Assembly (NCBI RefSeq): GCF_900101625.1
Contig: NZ_FMYZ01000006.1
Coordinates: 62,001 to 126,000 of the forward strand
Reading direction: 5' to 3'
Source of the DNA: Cupriavidus sp. YR651
GTDB lineage: Bacteria > Pseudomonadota > Gammaproteobacteria > Burkholderiales > Burkholderiaceae
Length of the DNA stretch: 64,000 nucleotides
Part shown: piece after piece, positions 1-7,723 of the stretch
Layout: each line of letters begins with the position of its first letter
Numbering within the stretch: the first letter of the stretch is position 1
Translations under genes and position numbers: made by a program
Notes under the pieces: model-generated
Told to the model about the DNA's origin: nothing
Databases searched by the model: none
The model's input: only the letters and a program-made list of their open reading frames with translations

Positions 1-777
1 CTCCTGCGACGCCACCGGGCCCATGGCCAGCGTCTGCGTGCTGGTCTTCATGTCTTCCGTGACGGGCTTGCCTTCCTTGTCGAGCACGGGCTGTCCGGCG
101 GCATCCACCTTGGGCTGCGTGTACTCGACGGCCGTGACGAGGTTCACATCCTTGTAGCTGTCGAAGTTCTGGATCACACCCTGGCTGACCAGCAGCAGCG
201 CGGTAATCACCGACAGCGGCAGCAGCACGTAGAGCGTGCTGCGCGTCATGTCGACCCAGAAATTGCCGATGGTGGCCGACGTATGGCGCGCGAAGCCGCG
301 GATCAGCGCGAACACCACGGCAATGCCGGTAGCCGCCGAGACGAAGTTCTGCACCGTCAGCGCCAGCATCTGCGTGAGGTAGCTCATCGTCGATTCACCG
401 GCATAGCCCTGCCAGTTGGTATTGGCGACGAAGCTGATGGCGGTGTTGAACGACGAGTCCGGCGAGACCGCGCCGAATCCCTGCGGGTTCAGCGGCAGCA
501 CGCCCTGGAGGCGCTGGATCGCATAGACGGCGATCACGCCGAGCACGTTGAACACCAGCACGGCGATGGCGTACTGCTTCCATCCCATTTCGGCGTCGGC
601 GCGCACGCCGGCCAGGCGATACAGCCCGCGTTCGAGCGGGCGGCCCCAGGCCGTGAGGCGGTAGTCCCCCTCCTCCATGGCCCGGCGCATGTAGCGTCCG
701 AGGAAAGGCCCCATCACAAACAGGATGAGGAGAAAGAGGACCAGTAGTCCGATGAATTGCGGCGATAGAGACGACAT
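1..777 (-). CDS. kdpA: Potassium-transporting ATPase subunit KdpA (partial, N-terminal part)
   Basis: Potassium-channel-like subunit of the KdpFABC pump in the inner membrane, which takes up K+ at very low external potassium. The first 259 codons are present and the gene continues beyond the left edge; the family is usually close to 600 residues. The start ATG (777-775) shares one base with the stop of kdpF. The protein opens with a hydrophobic helix (FIGLLVLFLLILFVMGPFLG) and carries the first pore-loop signature, SFNTAISFVANTNWQGY, typical of KdpA. kdpB, kdpC and any kdpDE would lie to the left, outside the window. Confidence 0.96.
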   Translation of the reverse strand, partial: MSSLSPQFIGLLVLFLLILFVMGPFLGRYMRRAMEEGDYRLTAWGRPLERGLYRLAGVRADAEMGWKQYAIAVLVFNVLGVIAVYAIQRLQGVLPLNPQGFGAVSPDSSFNTAISFVANTNWQGYAGESTMSYLTQMLALTVQNFVSAATGIAVVFALIRGFARHTSATIGNFWVDMTRSTLYVLLPLSVITALLLVSQGVIQNFDSYKDVNLVTAVEYTQPKVDAAGQPVLDKEGKPVTEDMKTSTQTLAMGPVASQE

Positions 778-866
778 CAGAATTTCTCCGGCCGGAACAG
801 GGCGACGAGGAGGTAAATGAAGATCACGACGGCGAGCGTTGCGCTCAGCAGATCAGTCCAGTCCAT
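777..866 (-). CDS. kdpF: KdpF small membrane subunit
   Basis: A 29-residue single-pass membrane peptide that stabilises the Kdp complex. It begins MDWTDLLSAT and ends LFRPEKF; the middle is one hydrophobic helix (LAVVIFIYLLVAL). Length and the C-terminal FRPE-like ending match known KdpF. Its ATG overlaps the stop of the preceding 58-codon frame by one base (TAATG) and its own stop overlaps the kdpA ATG (TGATG), so translation of the three frames is probably coupled. Confidence 0.93.
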   Translation of the reverse strand: MDWTDLLSATLAVVIFIYLLVALFRPEKF

Positions 867-1042
867 TACAGCCTCCGGTCGCTGGCCGAGTGCTTGGGCG
901 CGAACGCGTCGGCGTGGCCCTGGCGGCCGTCGGCATCCGGACCGCCCGATGGCAGGTTGGCGCCCAGCGCGGCGCACAACGCCAGCAGCGCGCCGGTGAG
1001 CGCGCCGAAAGCTAACAACACGAGGAAATAGATCCCGTCCAT
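866..1042 (-). CDS. Small one-helix membrane protein leading the kdp operon
   Basis: A 58-residue frame that starts at the ATG at 1042 and ends in a stop sharing one base with the kdpF ATG. Residues 1-30 (MDGIYFLVLLAFGALTGALL and on) form one probable transmembrane helix. Residues 31-58 are a polar, Gly/Asp/His-rich tail. I recall short frames with a similar MDG-plus-helix start before kdpF in other proteobacteria but cannot name a family. The one-base overlaps suggest it is translated with kdpF and kdpA. It could be an extra small Kdp subunit or a translational leader. Confidence 0.6.
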   Translation of the reverse strand: MDGIYFLVLLAFGALTGALLALCAALGANLPSGGPDADGRQGHADAFAPKHSASDRRL

Positions 1043-1145
1043 GACAAACCCCAGAAGAAAAGGCGTGAAGGATTCACACCGTGGAGCTTAGGGACGGGGC
1101 GATAAAAACGGGGTAGAGAGGGGGAGGCGGGGTGTAAAGAGAATA

Positions 1146-1186
1146 TAAAAATGGCGCGCCGGGCCAGGAATGGCGCGCCTGGCCGG
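1146..1186 (-). terminator. Probable intrinsic terminator of corA
   Basis: Read on the minus strand after the corA stop, two GGCGCGCC arms (1172-1179 and 1153-1160) can pair around a short GC-rich loop and are followed by ATTTTTATA. A second overlapping pairing, GGCCAGG with CCTGGCC, lies in the same stretch. The T-run follows immediately on the minus strand only. Confidence 0.6.
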
Positions 1187-1197
1187 CCGGTCGTGCC

Positions 1198-2169
1198 TCA
1201 GATCCAGCCGGACTTGTGCAGCTTGCGCCAGAGCCCGCCGCAGGCCAGGGCCGTGACGCCGACCACGGTCGGATAAGCATAGTGGAACTTGAGCTCCGGC
1301 ATGAAACTGAAGTTCATGCCGTACAGGCTGAAGACCACCGTGGGGATCGCCAGGATGGCGCCCCAGCCGGCCAGCCGCTTGACCACCTCGTTCTGCCCCA
1401 CGGTCACCAGCGCCAGGTTGACCTGCACGGCCGTGGTCAGCATTTCGCGCACGACGTCGAGCGTACGCACGACGCGGCTGCAGTGATCCTCGATATCGCG
1501 GAAATAGGCGCGCAGCTCCTTCGGCACCAGCGCATCGTGCAGGCGAATCAGCTGGCTGCAGATATCCTCGACCGGATAGACCGCGTTGCGCAGCCGCAGG
1601 ACCTGGCGCTTGATCTGGTAGAGCCGCTCGATCGAGGCGCGATCGAACTCGTCGCGGAAGATGTCCTGCTCCAGCGTCTCGAAGGTGTCCTCCAGGTGAG
1701 TGACGATGGGCAGATAGTGGTCGACCACGAAATCCATCAACGCATAGAGCACATAGGCGGGGCCGTTGGCCAGCCCCTGCGGGTCCTGCTCGCAGCGCTC
1801 GCGCACGGGGGCATAGGTGGTGCTGGCCCCATGGCGGACGGAGACCACGTAGTTCGACCCGACGAACAGGTGGGTTTCGCCGACCACCACCTCCTCGCCG
1901 ATCAGCTGCGCGGTGTTCAGCACCACGAAGACCGAATCGCCGTAGGACTCCAACTTGGGCCGCTGATGGGCGTCCAATGCGTCCTCCACCGCCAGGTCAT
2001 GGAGCCCGAAGGCCTGCTGCACCTTGCGCAGCAGCGGCAGGTCGGGCTCATGCAGCCCCAGCCAGACGAAGGTGCCGGGCTCGGCCAGCACATCGGCAAT
2101 GGCTTCAAACTCCACCTTGCCGAGCTTCTTGCCTTGGCGATAGGCCGCGCAATTGACGATGGCACCCAT
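1198..2169 (-). CDS. corA: CorA-family magnesium/cobalt transporter
   Basis: Inner-membrane pentameric divalent-cation channel of the CorA family, 323 residues, the usual length. The long N-terminal cytoplasmic domain is followed by two C-terminal transmembrane helices. The first ends with the signature YGMNF followed by MPE (about residues 284-291), the GMN pore motif of CorA channels. The second helix runs through VVGVTALACGGLW and leaves a short basic tail. The gene is alone, divergent from minC, with a terminator-like hairpin just downstream. Mg2+ is the likely main substrate; Co2+ or Ni2+ are possible. Confidence 0.93.
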   Translation of the reverse strand: MGAIVNCAAYRQGKKLGKVEFEAIADVLAEPGTFVWLGLHEPDLPLLRKVQQAFGLHDLAVEDALDAHQRPKLESYGDSVFVVLNTAQLIGEEVVVGETHLFVGSNYVVSVRHGASTTYAPVRERCEQDPQGLANGPAYVLYALMDFVVDHYLPIVTHLEDTFETLEQDIFRDEFDRASIERLYQIKRQVLRLRNAVYPVEDICSQLIRLHDALVPKELRAYFRDIEDHCSRVVRTLDVVREMLTTAVQVNLALVTVGQNEVVKRLAGWGAILAIPTVVFSLYGMNFSFMPELKFHYAYPTVVGVTALACGGLWRKLHKSGWI

Positions 2170-2333
2170 GGGAACTCCGCTGTCGAGATGCGCAATCGTA
2201 ACAAGATGGCCCCCGCGATGCGACCTCGCCTGCGCCTGCGCGGTCCGGGGACTGGCCCGCCCGCCACATGCATCACCGGGCCACCCCTGATATGGTCCGC
2301 ATCGGCCACCTCGGGTGGCAGGTCCGATATTTC

Positions 2334-2364
2334 TTACAGTTCGTCGGAAAACCGACGTTAGAAT
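2334..2364 (+). promoter_or_regulatory. Possible minCDE promoter with palindrome in the spacer
   Basis: A TAGAAT hexamer (2359-2364) resembles a sigma-70 -10 element, 25 bases before the minC ATG. The only -35-like hexamer, TTACAG (2334-2339), is weak and 19 bases away. Between them sits a perfect inverted repeat, CGTCGG-AAAA-CCGACG (2342-2357), which could be an operator. Confidence 0.35.
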
Positions 2365-2388
2365 GTGGCATTTCCACGGTCGCTGCCT

Positions 2389-3246
2389 ATGTCCCAGAAG
2401 AAATCGCCACGCTTCGAGCTGCGCAGTGGCAATGTCGACGCCCTCCTTCTCGCCCTCAAGACCGCCGACCTGGACGCGCTGCGGGATGACCTCCTCTCCC
2501 GTTTCGAATCCACCCCTGATTTCTTCTCCAATGACGTCGTCGCGCTGGACCTGCGCCGCCTGGAAGGCGACGACCGGGTGGCGCTGGACCGTGTAATCGA
2601 CACCCTGGCCACGCTGCGGGCCCGCGCCATCGGCGTGGTGGCCCGCCCGGGGCAGCGGGCGTGGGCAGAGAGCTTCGGCCTGCCGCTGCTGGACAGCCAG
2701 AGCCGCCGTGGCGGCCGCGACGAGGCGGCCAGCGTCGGCAAAGGCCCAACCGCCGATTCAGGTACGCCAGCCTCGGACACCGCGCCGGCAGCCAATGACG
2801 CCGACGAGACTGACGGGAGCGACCAGAGTAACCAGAGCGCCCGGAGCCCCGCCAAGGCAACCACCGCCGACATCGCGGACATCATGGCCGCCGCCTCCGC
2901 CGCGCGCGCCATCCCCACCATGCTGATCGACAAGCCGCTGCGCTCCGGCCAGCAGGTCTATGCACAGGGCGACGTGGTGATCCTGGACCTGGTGAGCTAC
3001 GGGGCCGAGGTGATCGCCGAAGGCAATATCCATATCTATGCCCCGTTGCGCGGCCGCGCGCTGGCGGGCGTCAAGGGCAACCCGGACGCGCGCATCTTTT
3101 GCACGTGCCTGGAGCCGGAACTGATTTCCATCGCCGGCATCTACCGGACCGCGGAGCAGACGCTTCCGGCCGACGTGCTCGGCAAATCGGCACAGGTCCG
3201 CCTGGCCGAAGAAAAGCTGATTCTCGAACCGCTGCGGATGAAGTGA
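2389..3246 (+). CDS. minC: Septum site-determining protein MinC
   Basis: Inhibitor of FtsZ assembly that, with MinD, keeps division away from the poles. I chose the ATG at 2389 ([14 protein letters not shown]) because the FtsZ-inhibiting N-terminal domain begins there; an in-frame ATG eight codons upstream would add residues unlike the family. The 285 residues comprise an N-terminal domain (about 1-110), a long low-complexity Ala/Thr/Asp/Ser linker (about 115-175) and the beta-helical C-terminal MinD-binding domain (about 180-285; [31 protein letters not shown]). First gene of minCDE. Confidence 0.96.
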   Translation: MSQKKSPRFELRSGNVDALLLALKTADLDALRDDLLSRFESTPDFFSNDVVALDLRRLEGDDRVALDRVIDTLATLRARAIGVVARPGQRAWAESFGLPLLDSQSRRGGRDEAASVGKGPTADSGTPASDTAPAANDADETDGSDQSNQSARSPAKATTADIADIMAAASAARAIPTMLIDKPLRSGQQVYAQGDVVILDLVSYGAEVIAEGNIHIYAPLRGRALAGVKGNPDARIFCTCLEPELISIAGIYRTAEQTLPADVLGKSAQVRLAEEKLILEPLRMK

Positions 3247-3294
3247 CCGCGCCGGCCATCGGGACGAATTCCACCCATACTGGACCATAGAGCC

Positions 3295-4110
3295 ATGGCA
3301 AAAATCATCGTTGTGACCTCCGGCAAGGGAGGCGTTGGCAAGACCACCACCAGCGCGAGCTTCGCCGCCGGCCTGGCCCTGCGTGGCCACAAGACTGCCG
3401 TGATCGATTTCGACGTCGGCCTGCGCAACCTCGACCTGATCATGGGGTGCGAACGCCGCGTGGTGTATGACCTGATCAACGTCGTCCAGGGCGAAGCCAA
3501 CCTGAACCAGGCGCTGATCAAGGACAAGAAGTGCGAGAACCTGTTCATCCTGCCGGCCTCGCAAACGCGTGACAAGGACGCCCTGACGCGCGACGGCGTC
3601 GAGAAAGTCATCAACGGCCTGATCGACATGAACTTCGAGTTCATCGTCTGCGATTCGCCCGCCGGCATCGAGTCGGGCGCGCTGATGGCCATGTACTTTG
3701 CCGACGAGGCGCTGGTCGTGACCAATCCGGAAGTCTCGTCGGTGCGCGACTCCGACCGCATCCTGGGCATCCTGGCCTCCAAGACCAAGCGTGCCAGCGA
3801 GGGCGGCGAGCCGATCAAGGAACACCTGCTGATTACGCGCTACAACCCCAAGCGCGTGCATGGCGGTGAAATGCTGTCGCTGACGGACATCCAGGAAATC
3901 CTGCGCATCAAGCTGATCGGCGTGGTCCCGGAATCGGAAGCCGTGCTGCATGCGTCCAACCAGGGTACGCCGGCCATCCATCTGGAAGGCTCCGACGTGG
4001 CGGACGCCTACGGCGACGTGGTGGACCGCTTCCTGGGCAAGGACAAGCCGATGCGTTTCACCGACTATCAGAAGCCGGGCCTGCTCTCCCGCATCTTCGG
4101 CAACAAGTAA
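3295..4110 (+). CDS. minD: Septum site-determining ATPase MinD
   Basis: Membrane-cycling ATPase of the Min system (ParA/MinD family, 271 residues). The deviant Walker A motif KGGVGKTTTS is at residues 10-19, switch I/II-type segments follow (DFDVGLRNLD; CDSPAGIESGA), and the C-terminus GLLSRIFGNK is the amphipathic membrane-targeting helix. It lies 48 bases after minC and 15 bases before minE. It recruits MinC to the membrane and is released by MinE. Confidence 0.98.
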   Translation: MAKIIVVTSGKGGVGKTTTSASFAAGLALRGHKTAVIDFDVGLRNLDLIMGCERRVVYDLINVVQGEANLNQALIKDKKCENLFILPASQTRDKDALTRDGVEKVINGLIDMNFEFIVCDSPAGIESGALMAMYFADEALVVTNPEVSSVRDSDRILGILASKTKRASEGGEPIKEHLLITRYNPKRVHGGEMLSLTDIQEILRIKLIGVVPESEAVLHASNQGTPAIHLEGSDVADAYGDVVDRFLGKDKPMRFTDYQKPGLLSRIFGNK

Positions 4111-4125
4111 GGAGGACTCATCCCT

Positions 4126-4380
4126 ATGTCGATCCTGTCCTTCCTGCTGGGGGAGAAAAAGAAGTCAGCGTCGGTCGCCAAGGAGCGGCTGCAGATCATT
4201 CTCGCCCACGAACGCACCGGCCATTCGGCGCCGGCCGACTACCTGCCGGCCCTGCAGCGCGAGCTGGTGGCCGTCATCTCGAAGTACGTCAAGATCAGCG
4301 ACCAGGACCTGCGCGTCAGCCTGGAGCGCCAGGACAACCTTGAGGTCCTCGAAGTCAAGATCGAGATTCCCCAAGGCTGA
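4126..4380 (+). CDS. minE: Cell division topological specificity factor MinE
   Basis: An 84-residue protein that stimulates MinD ATPase and drives Min oscillation. It has the anti-MinCD N-terminal segment ([22 protein letters not shown], residues 2 onward) and the dimerising C-terminal domain with [12 protein letters not shown] good ribosome site (AAGGAGG) overlaps the minD stop, so it is translated in the same operon. Normal length for the family. Confidence 0.97.
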   Translation: MSILSFLLGEKKKSASVAKERLQIILAHERTGHSAPADYLPALQRELVAVISKYVKISDQDLRVSLERQDNLEVLEVKIEIPQG

Positions 4381-4746
4381 TCACCCGGGCGCATCGCGCC
4401 TGTCTACGGGATAACCCTCCCAACCTTGGAGGGGTTATTGCACCGCAACATCCGGCACTCCCGGATGCTGCGGTCCCGACTGCACATCCCCGCCCCTGTT
4501 TGCCTGCTGCCTGCCATGCACCGCCGTGGCGCGTGCTGCTTTGCACCATTTACATGGTGTCGAGGCATTGTGTAGCGACAAACCAACGGATTTGCACCAA
4601 ATGTCTCCTCAAGTGGCACCAGCGCGCCGGTTTTATGTCCGAATGTCCCGCGTTTTGTTAAATTTTCGCGGCGTTTACAGCAAACGTAGACCTTTGGACG
4701 CACCGCGATCCGGCTGCGGACAACCACAAGACAGAAAAGGAGCACC
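4381..4746. other. Intergenic region between minE and the porin gene, with two hairpins
   Basis: I see no gene here. Two strong inverted repeats follow minE: ATAACCCTCC with GGAGGGGTTAT (4411-4438), and CCGCAACATCCGG with CCGGATGCTGCGG (4443-4472, one mismatch). Neither has a T-run, so they are weak terminator candidates but may mark the end of minCDE. The right half is AT-richer (TTTTGTTAAATTTTCGC near 4654-4670) and probably holds the porin promoter. An AAAAGGAGC ribosome site precedes the porin ATG. Confidence 0.5.
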
Positions 4747-5838
4747 ATGAAGAAATCGCTACTCACCCTCGCAATCGGCACACTGCTCGCCGGCAGCGCC
4801 TACGCGCAAAGCTCGGTGACCCTCTACGGTATCGTTGACCAAAGCATTCGCTTCCAAACCAACGCCGACCGTGGCAACCACAGCCAGACCCAACTGACGA
4901 ACGGCGCGATCACTAACAGCCGTTGGGGCCTGAAGGGCAGCGAAGCCCTCGGCAACAACCTGAAGGCCATCTTCCAGCTGGAAAACGGCTTTGATCCGGA
5001 CACCGGCAAGGCCAACCAGGGCGGCCGTCTGTTCGGTCGTCAGGCATACGTCGGTCTGTCGGGTGACTTCGGCGCCATCAAGCTGGGCCGTCAGTACACC
5101 GAAGGGTTTAACTTCTTCGGCGACTACGATCCGCTGACCATCGGCAACTACGACAACAACGCCTGGCCGTTCTTCCTGACCCAGTTCCGTAACGACAACG
5201 TCATCAGCTACGCTGGCTCGTTCAGCGGCCTGAGCGTTGGCGCCAGCTACGGCTTCGGCGAGGCTCCGGGCAGCTTCACCAAGGGTACCGCCACGACCAA
5301 CTCGTACTGGGGCACCCGTGCTTCCTACGACGTGGGCCGTTTCGGCTTCGGCGGCGTGTACCAGGAAGTGCGTGACCAATTCGGCAACAAGCAGCAAATG
5401 TGGGGCGCTGCTGGTAAGGTTGGCTTCGGCGCAGCCAAGGTCTTCGCTGGTTACATCGGCGGCAAGGACAAGACTGGCCTGATCGACGCGAACTTCTTCA
5501 CGCCGGCCAACTCGGCCAACCCGATTCCGGCTGGCGGCAACGCACAAGCCAACCCGCGCAAGGACGCCATCGGCTACATCGGCGCCACCTATCAGGTGAC
5601 CCCGGCCCTGGCCCTGACCGGCGTGTTCTACGGCGATCACATCAAGAACGTGAACAGCGTCGCCGACAACAGCGGCAACCGTTACACGGGCGTTCTGCTG
5701 GCCGAGTACTCGCTGTCCAAGCGCACCCAGGTCTATGGCACGGTTGACTACAACAAGGTCACCGGCGGCGCCAAGACTGAGTTCCCGGGCAAGAACAACC
5801 AGACGGGCGTTGGCGCAGGTATCCGCCACATCTTCTGA
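4747..5838 (+). CDS. Outer-membrane general porin (Porin_4 type)
   Basis: A trimeric 16-stranded beta-barrel porin of the betaproteobacterial kind, 363 residues. It has a signal peptide, MKKSLLTLAIGTLLAGSAYA, cut before QSSVTLYG, the usual first strand. Typical segments are SRWGLKGSEALGNNLKAIFQ, LFGRQAYVGLSGDFGAIKLG and the terminal strand GVGAGIRHIF, whose final Phe is the BAM recognition signal. Codon choice is more uniform than in neighbouring genes (mostly AAC for Asn, GGC for Gly), as expected for a highly expressed protein. It stands alone between a long leader and a clear terminator. Confidence 0.95.
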   Translation: MKKSLLTLAIGTLLAGSAYAQSSVTLYGIVDQSIRFQTNADRGNHSQTQLTNGAITNSRWGLKGSEALGNNLKAIFQLENGFDPDTGKANQGGRLFGRQAYVGLSGDFGAIKLGRQYTEGFNFFGDYDPLTIGNYDNNAWPFFLTQFRNDNVISYAGSFSGLSVGASYGFGEAPGSFTKGTATTNSYWGTRASYDVGRFGFGGVYQEVRDQFGNKQQMWGAAGKVGFGAAKVFAGYIGGKDKTGLIDANFFTPANSANPIPAGGNAQANPRKDAIGYIGATYQVTPALALTGVFYGDHIKNVNSVADNSGNRYTGVLLAEYSLSKRTQVYGTVDYNKVTGGAKTEFPGKNNQTGVGAGIRHIF

Positions 5839-5861
5839 TTGTTGGTTTGATCGTTTGGCAG

Positions 5862-5887
5862 AAAGGCACCTTCGGGTGCCTTTTTGC
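5862..5887 (+). terminator. Intrinsic terminator of the porin gene
   Basis: AAAGGCACC (5862-5870), a TTCG tetraloop and GGTGCCTTT (5875-5883) form a perfect stem running into a T-run, 24 bases after the porin stop. Confidence 0.93.
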
Positions 5888-5945
5888 TTTGGGGCGCGCC
5901 GCGCGGCGTGGCGACGCGTCATCGGCGCATGCCGGCCCCTCTTCG

Positions 5946-6728
5946 CTACCCCGACAGCCTTGGCAACCCTGGCAGCCAGATCCGCCATCCCATCCGGTGC
6001 GGCGGCCCATCCTCCGGCCCATCCTCTGACTCATCCCCCGGTTCATCTCCCGGTTCATCTCCCGGTTCATCTCCCGGTTCATCTCCCGGTCCATCTCCCG
6101 GTTCATCCAGGTGGGACAGCAGCGACAGCGAGCCGGCGTGCCGGTCCATCACGCGGCGAGCGAGCATGACCGCGGCCACGTTGTCCTGCATGATCCTCGC
6201 GCCCTTGTCTGGCTCAGGCACAAAATCGAGGCGCACCGCATGCCCGTCCGCATCAGGCCCCCAATGCATGACCACGCCATGTGCGGCGTGGCCGTTGCGT
6301 CGCGCAATGCACAGCAACAACCGCAGGACTTCCGACAGCCGCGCGCGATCTCCCCATATGCGCGTGCCGGCCGGCGGCAGTCGCTGGTCAATCCGCCCTC
6401 CGTCATGCATGCCGTCGTCGGGGAGGCTATCCGCGCAGTCGGCCATCAGCGCGGCCAGCGCGATGCGCTCGAAGCGATAGTCGTGCCGCGTCTCGCGAAG
6501 CAACCGCACGATGCTGTCCGCGTGCGCAAGGGCGTCGGCGGCACTCCGTTCCGCATGCGCGATGAAATCGACGTCCACGGGCACGCCACGCGCCTTGCGC
6601 AAAGCCAGCAGCGCCAGCCACGACGCCAGCGGTGCGCGCAGGTCGTGCGACAGCACCTCGAGCGCCAGTTGCCATGCCTCGCCCGCATCCTGCGCAAAAC
6701 CATCGCGTCGCATTGCCGGCGGGTTCAT
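5946..6728 (-). CDS. Degenerate sensor histidine kinase with GDEP-repeat insertion
   Basis: A 260-residue soluble protein resembling only the transmitter part of a sensor kinase. The ATG at 6728 overlaps the stop of the response regulator gene by four bases (ATGA). The H-box is intact (LSHDLRAPLASW; His28), followed by the dimerisation helices. The region expected to bind ATP is poor: the N-box position reads RLSEVLRLLLCIARRN without the usual paired asparagines, and no DxGxG motif is visible. Six GDEP-like repeats plus similar acidic tetrapeptides (about residues 207-240) separate the core from the final strand, WRIWLPGLP. There are no membrane helices or sensor domain. Catalytic activity is doubtful. 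Confidence 0.7.
   Translation of the reverse strand: MNPPAMRRDGFAQDAGEAWQLALEVLSHDLRAPLASWLALLALRKARGVPVDVDFIAHAERSAADALAHADSIVRLLRETRHDYRFERIALAALMADCADSLPDDGMHDGGRIDQRLPPAGTRIWGDRARLSEVLRLLLCIARRNGHAAHGVVMHWGPDADGHAVRLDFVPEPDKGARIMQDNVAAVMLARRVMDRHAGSLSLLSHLDEPGDGPGDEPGDEPGDEPGDEPGDESEDGPEDGPPHRMGWRIWLPGLPRLSG
6037..6108. repeat. Six tandem 12-bp repeats within the degenerate kinase gene
   Basis: Six consecutive units of CCCGGTTCATCT; unit 5 has one changed base (CCCGGTCCATCT) and unit 6 ends in C. In frame on the minus strand they encode Gly-Asp-Glu-Pro (one copy Gly-Asp-Gly-Pro). Because the unit is a multiple of three, copy-number change would alter length without a frameshift. Confidence 0.95.
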
Positions 6729-7558
6729 GGGCACCCCTGACGCGCATCCGCCAGCGGTGGAGGTGATGGAGGCAGTGAGGACGGCCACCCGCCTCGCGGA
6801 CTCGGGATGCCGCCGGGCACTGGCTCGGCCGGCGATGCCACCCATTGCGGCTGCGTGCCGGCGTCGACAAGTTCGAGCCGGTAACCGTGGGTATAGACCG
6901 GCGCCAGGCGCACGCCGTTATCGCAGCACAGGCCGAGTTTGTTGCGCACGCGCGAAATGTGCGTGTCGATGGTGCGCGACATCGGCGGAATCTCGCGTCC
7001 CCAGACCGCTGCCACCATGTGCTCGCGCGGCACCACCCGGCCCTCGTTGCGAAACAGCAGCAGCGCCAGGTCGAACTCCTTCGGGGTCAGCCCCACCGGC
7101 TGGCCGTGGCGGGTGGCAGCGCGCGCGGCGATATCGAACGTGAAGCATCCCCACGACAGACAGCTGCTGCCCGGCTCCCGTGCATCGGGGTACGCCCGCC
7201 GCGCCAGCGCGGCAATACGCGCGGCCAGCTCCTGCGGCCGGATCGGCTTGACCACGTAGTCGTCCGCGCCCGCCGCCAGGCCGGCAACGACGTCTTCCTC
7301 GCTGTCACGGCACGTGAGGAACATGACCGGCACGCGGGGATCCAGGTGCGTGCGCACCCAGGCCAGCACCTCCTTGCCCGACACCAGCGGCACATGCCAG
7401 TCCAGCAGCAGCAGGTCGAACGTCACCTTGCGCAGCGTCAGCAGCATGCGCCGGCCGTCCGAGAACGTCACGCACTCGTGCCCGGCGGCCGTCACGATCT
7501 CTCGCACCAGCGCGGCCTGCGCGATGTCGTCCTCCAGCGAAGCAATCCTCAGTCCCAT
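6725..7558 (-). CDS. OmpR/PhoB-family response regulator
   Basis: DNA-binding response regulator of 277 residues. The receiver domain has all phosphorylation residues: acidic pair in SLEDD (9-11), phospho-acceptor Asp53 (LLLLDWHVP), Thr82 (FLTCRD) and Lys104 (DDYVVKPIRP). The winged-helix domain follows (GLTPKEFDLALLLFRN; SRTIDTHISRVRNKLGL; YTHGYRLEL), then a Pro-rich C-terminal tail of about 40 residues. I prefer the ATG at 7558 because CGGAG lies six bases before it; another ATG lies two codons upstream. It overlaps the downstream degenerate kinase gene by four bases, so the two form an operon. Confidence 0.88.
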   Translation of the reverse strand: MGLRIASLEDDIAQAALVREIVTAAGHECVTFSDGRRMLLTLRKVTFDLLLLDWHVPLVSGKEVLAWVRTHLDPRVPVMFLTCRDSEEDVVAGLAAGADDYVVKPIRPQELAARIAALARRAYPDAREPGSSCLSWGCFTFDIAARAATRHGQPVGLTPKEFDLALLLFRNEGRVVPREHMVAAVWGREIPPMSRTIDTHISRVRNKLGLCCDNGVRLAPVYTHGYRLELVDAGTQPQWVASPAEPVPGGIPSPRGGWPSSLPPSPPPLADARQGCP

Positions 7559-7723
7559 CGTCATCTCCGCCCCGGGGACGGCCTGCGTGTTCCATGAGCC
7601 CATTAGATGCCGATGCGCGACGCGAACCTATAGGACGATGCTCATTTTGCGCGGCCACAAATGTTTACTTCGCCCCGCAAGGGCTCCCGCCCTACCATGG
7701 CCGCCACCGATCGACTTGTAAGG

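Noticed and set aside
1153-1179. Paired GGCGCGCC motifs as a protein-binding operator
   Set aside because: The following ATTTTTATA on the minus strand, right after the corA stop, makes a terminator the simpler reading.
1216-2361. Long plus-strand frame opposite corA
   Set aside because: No family features, rich in His, Gln and Ala; corA is clearly the real gene.
6037-6108. CRISPR-like periodic repeats
   Set aside because: Units are 12 bp, contiguous and without spacers, and they are in frame within a coding sequence. It is a coding minisatellite.
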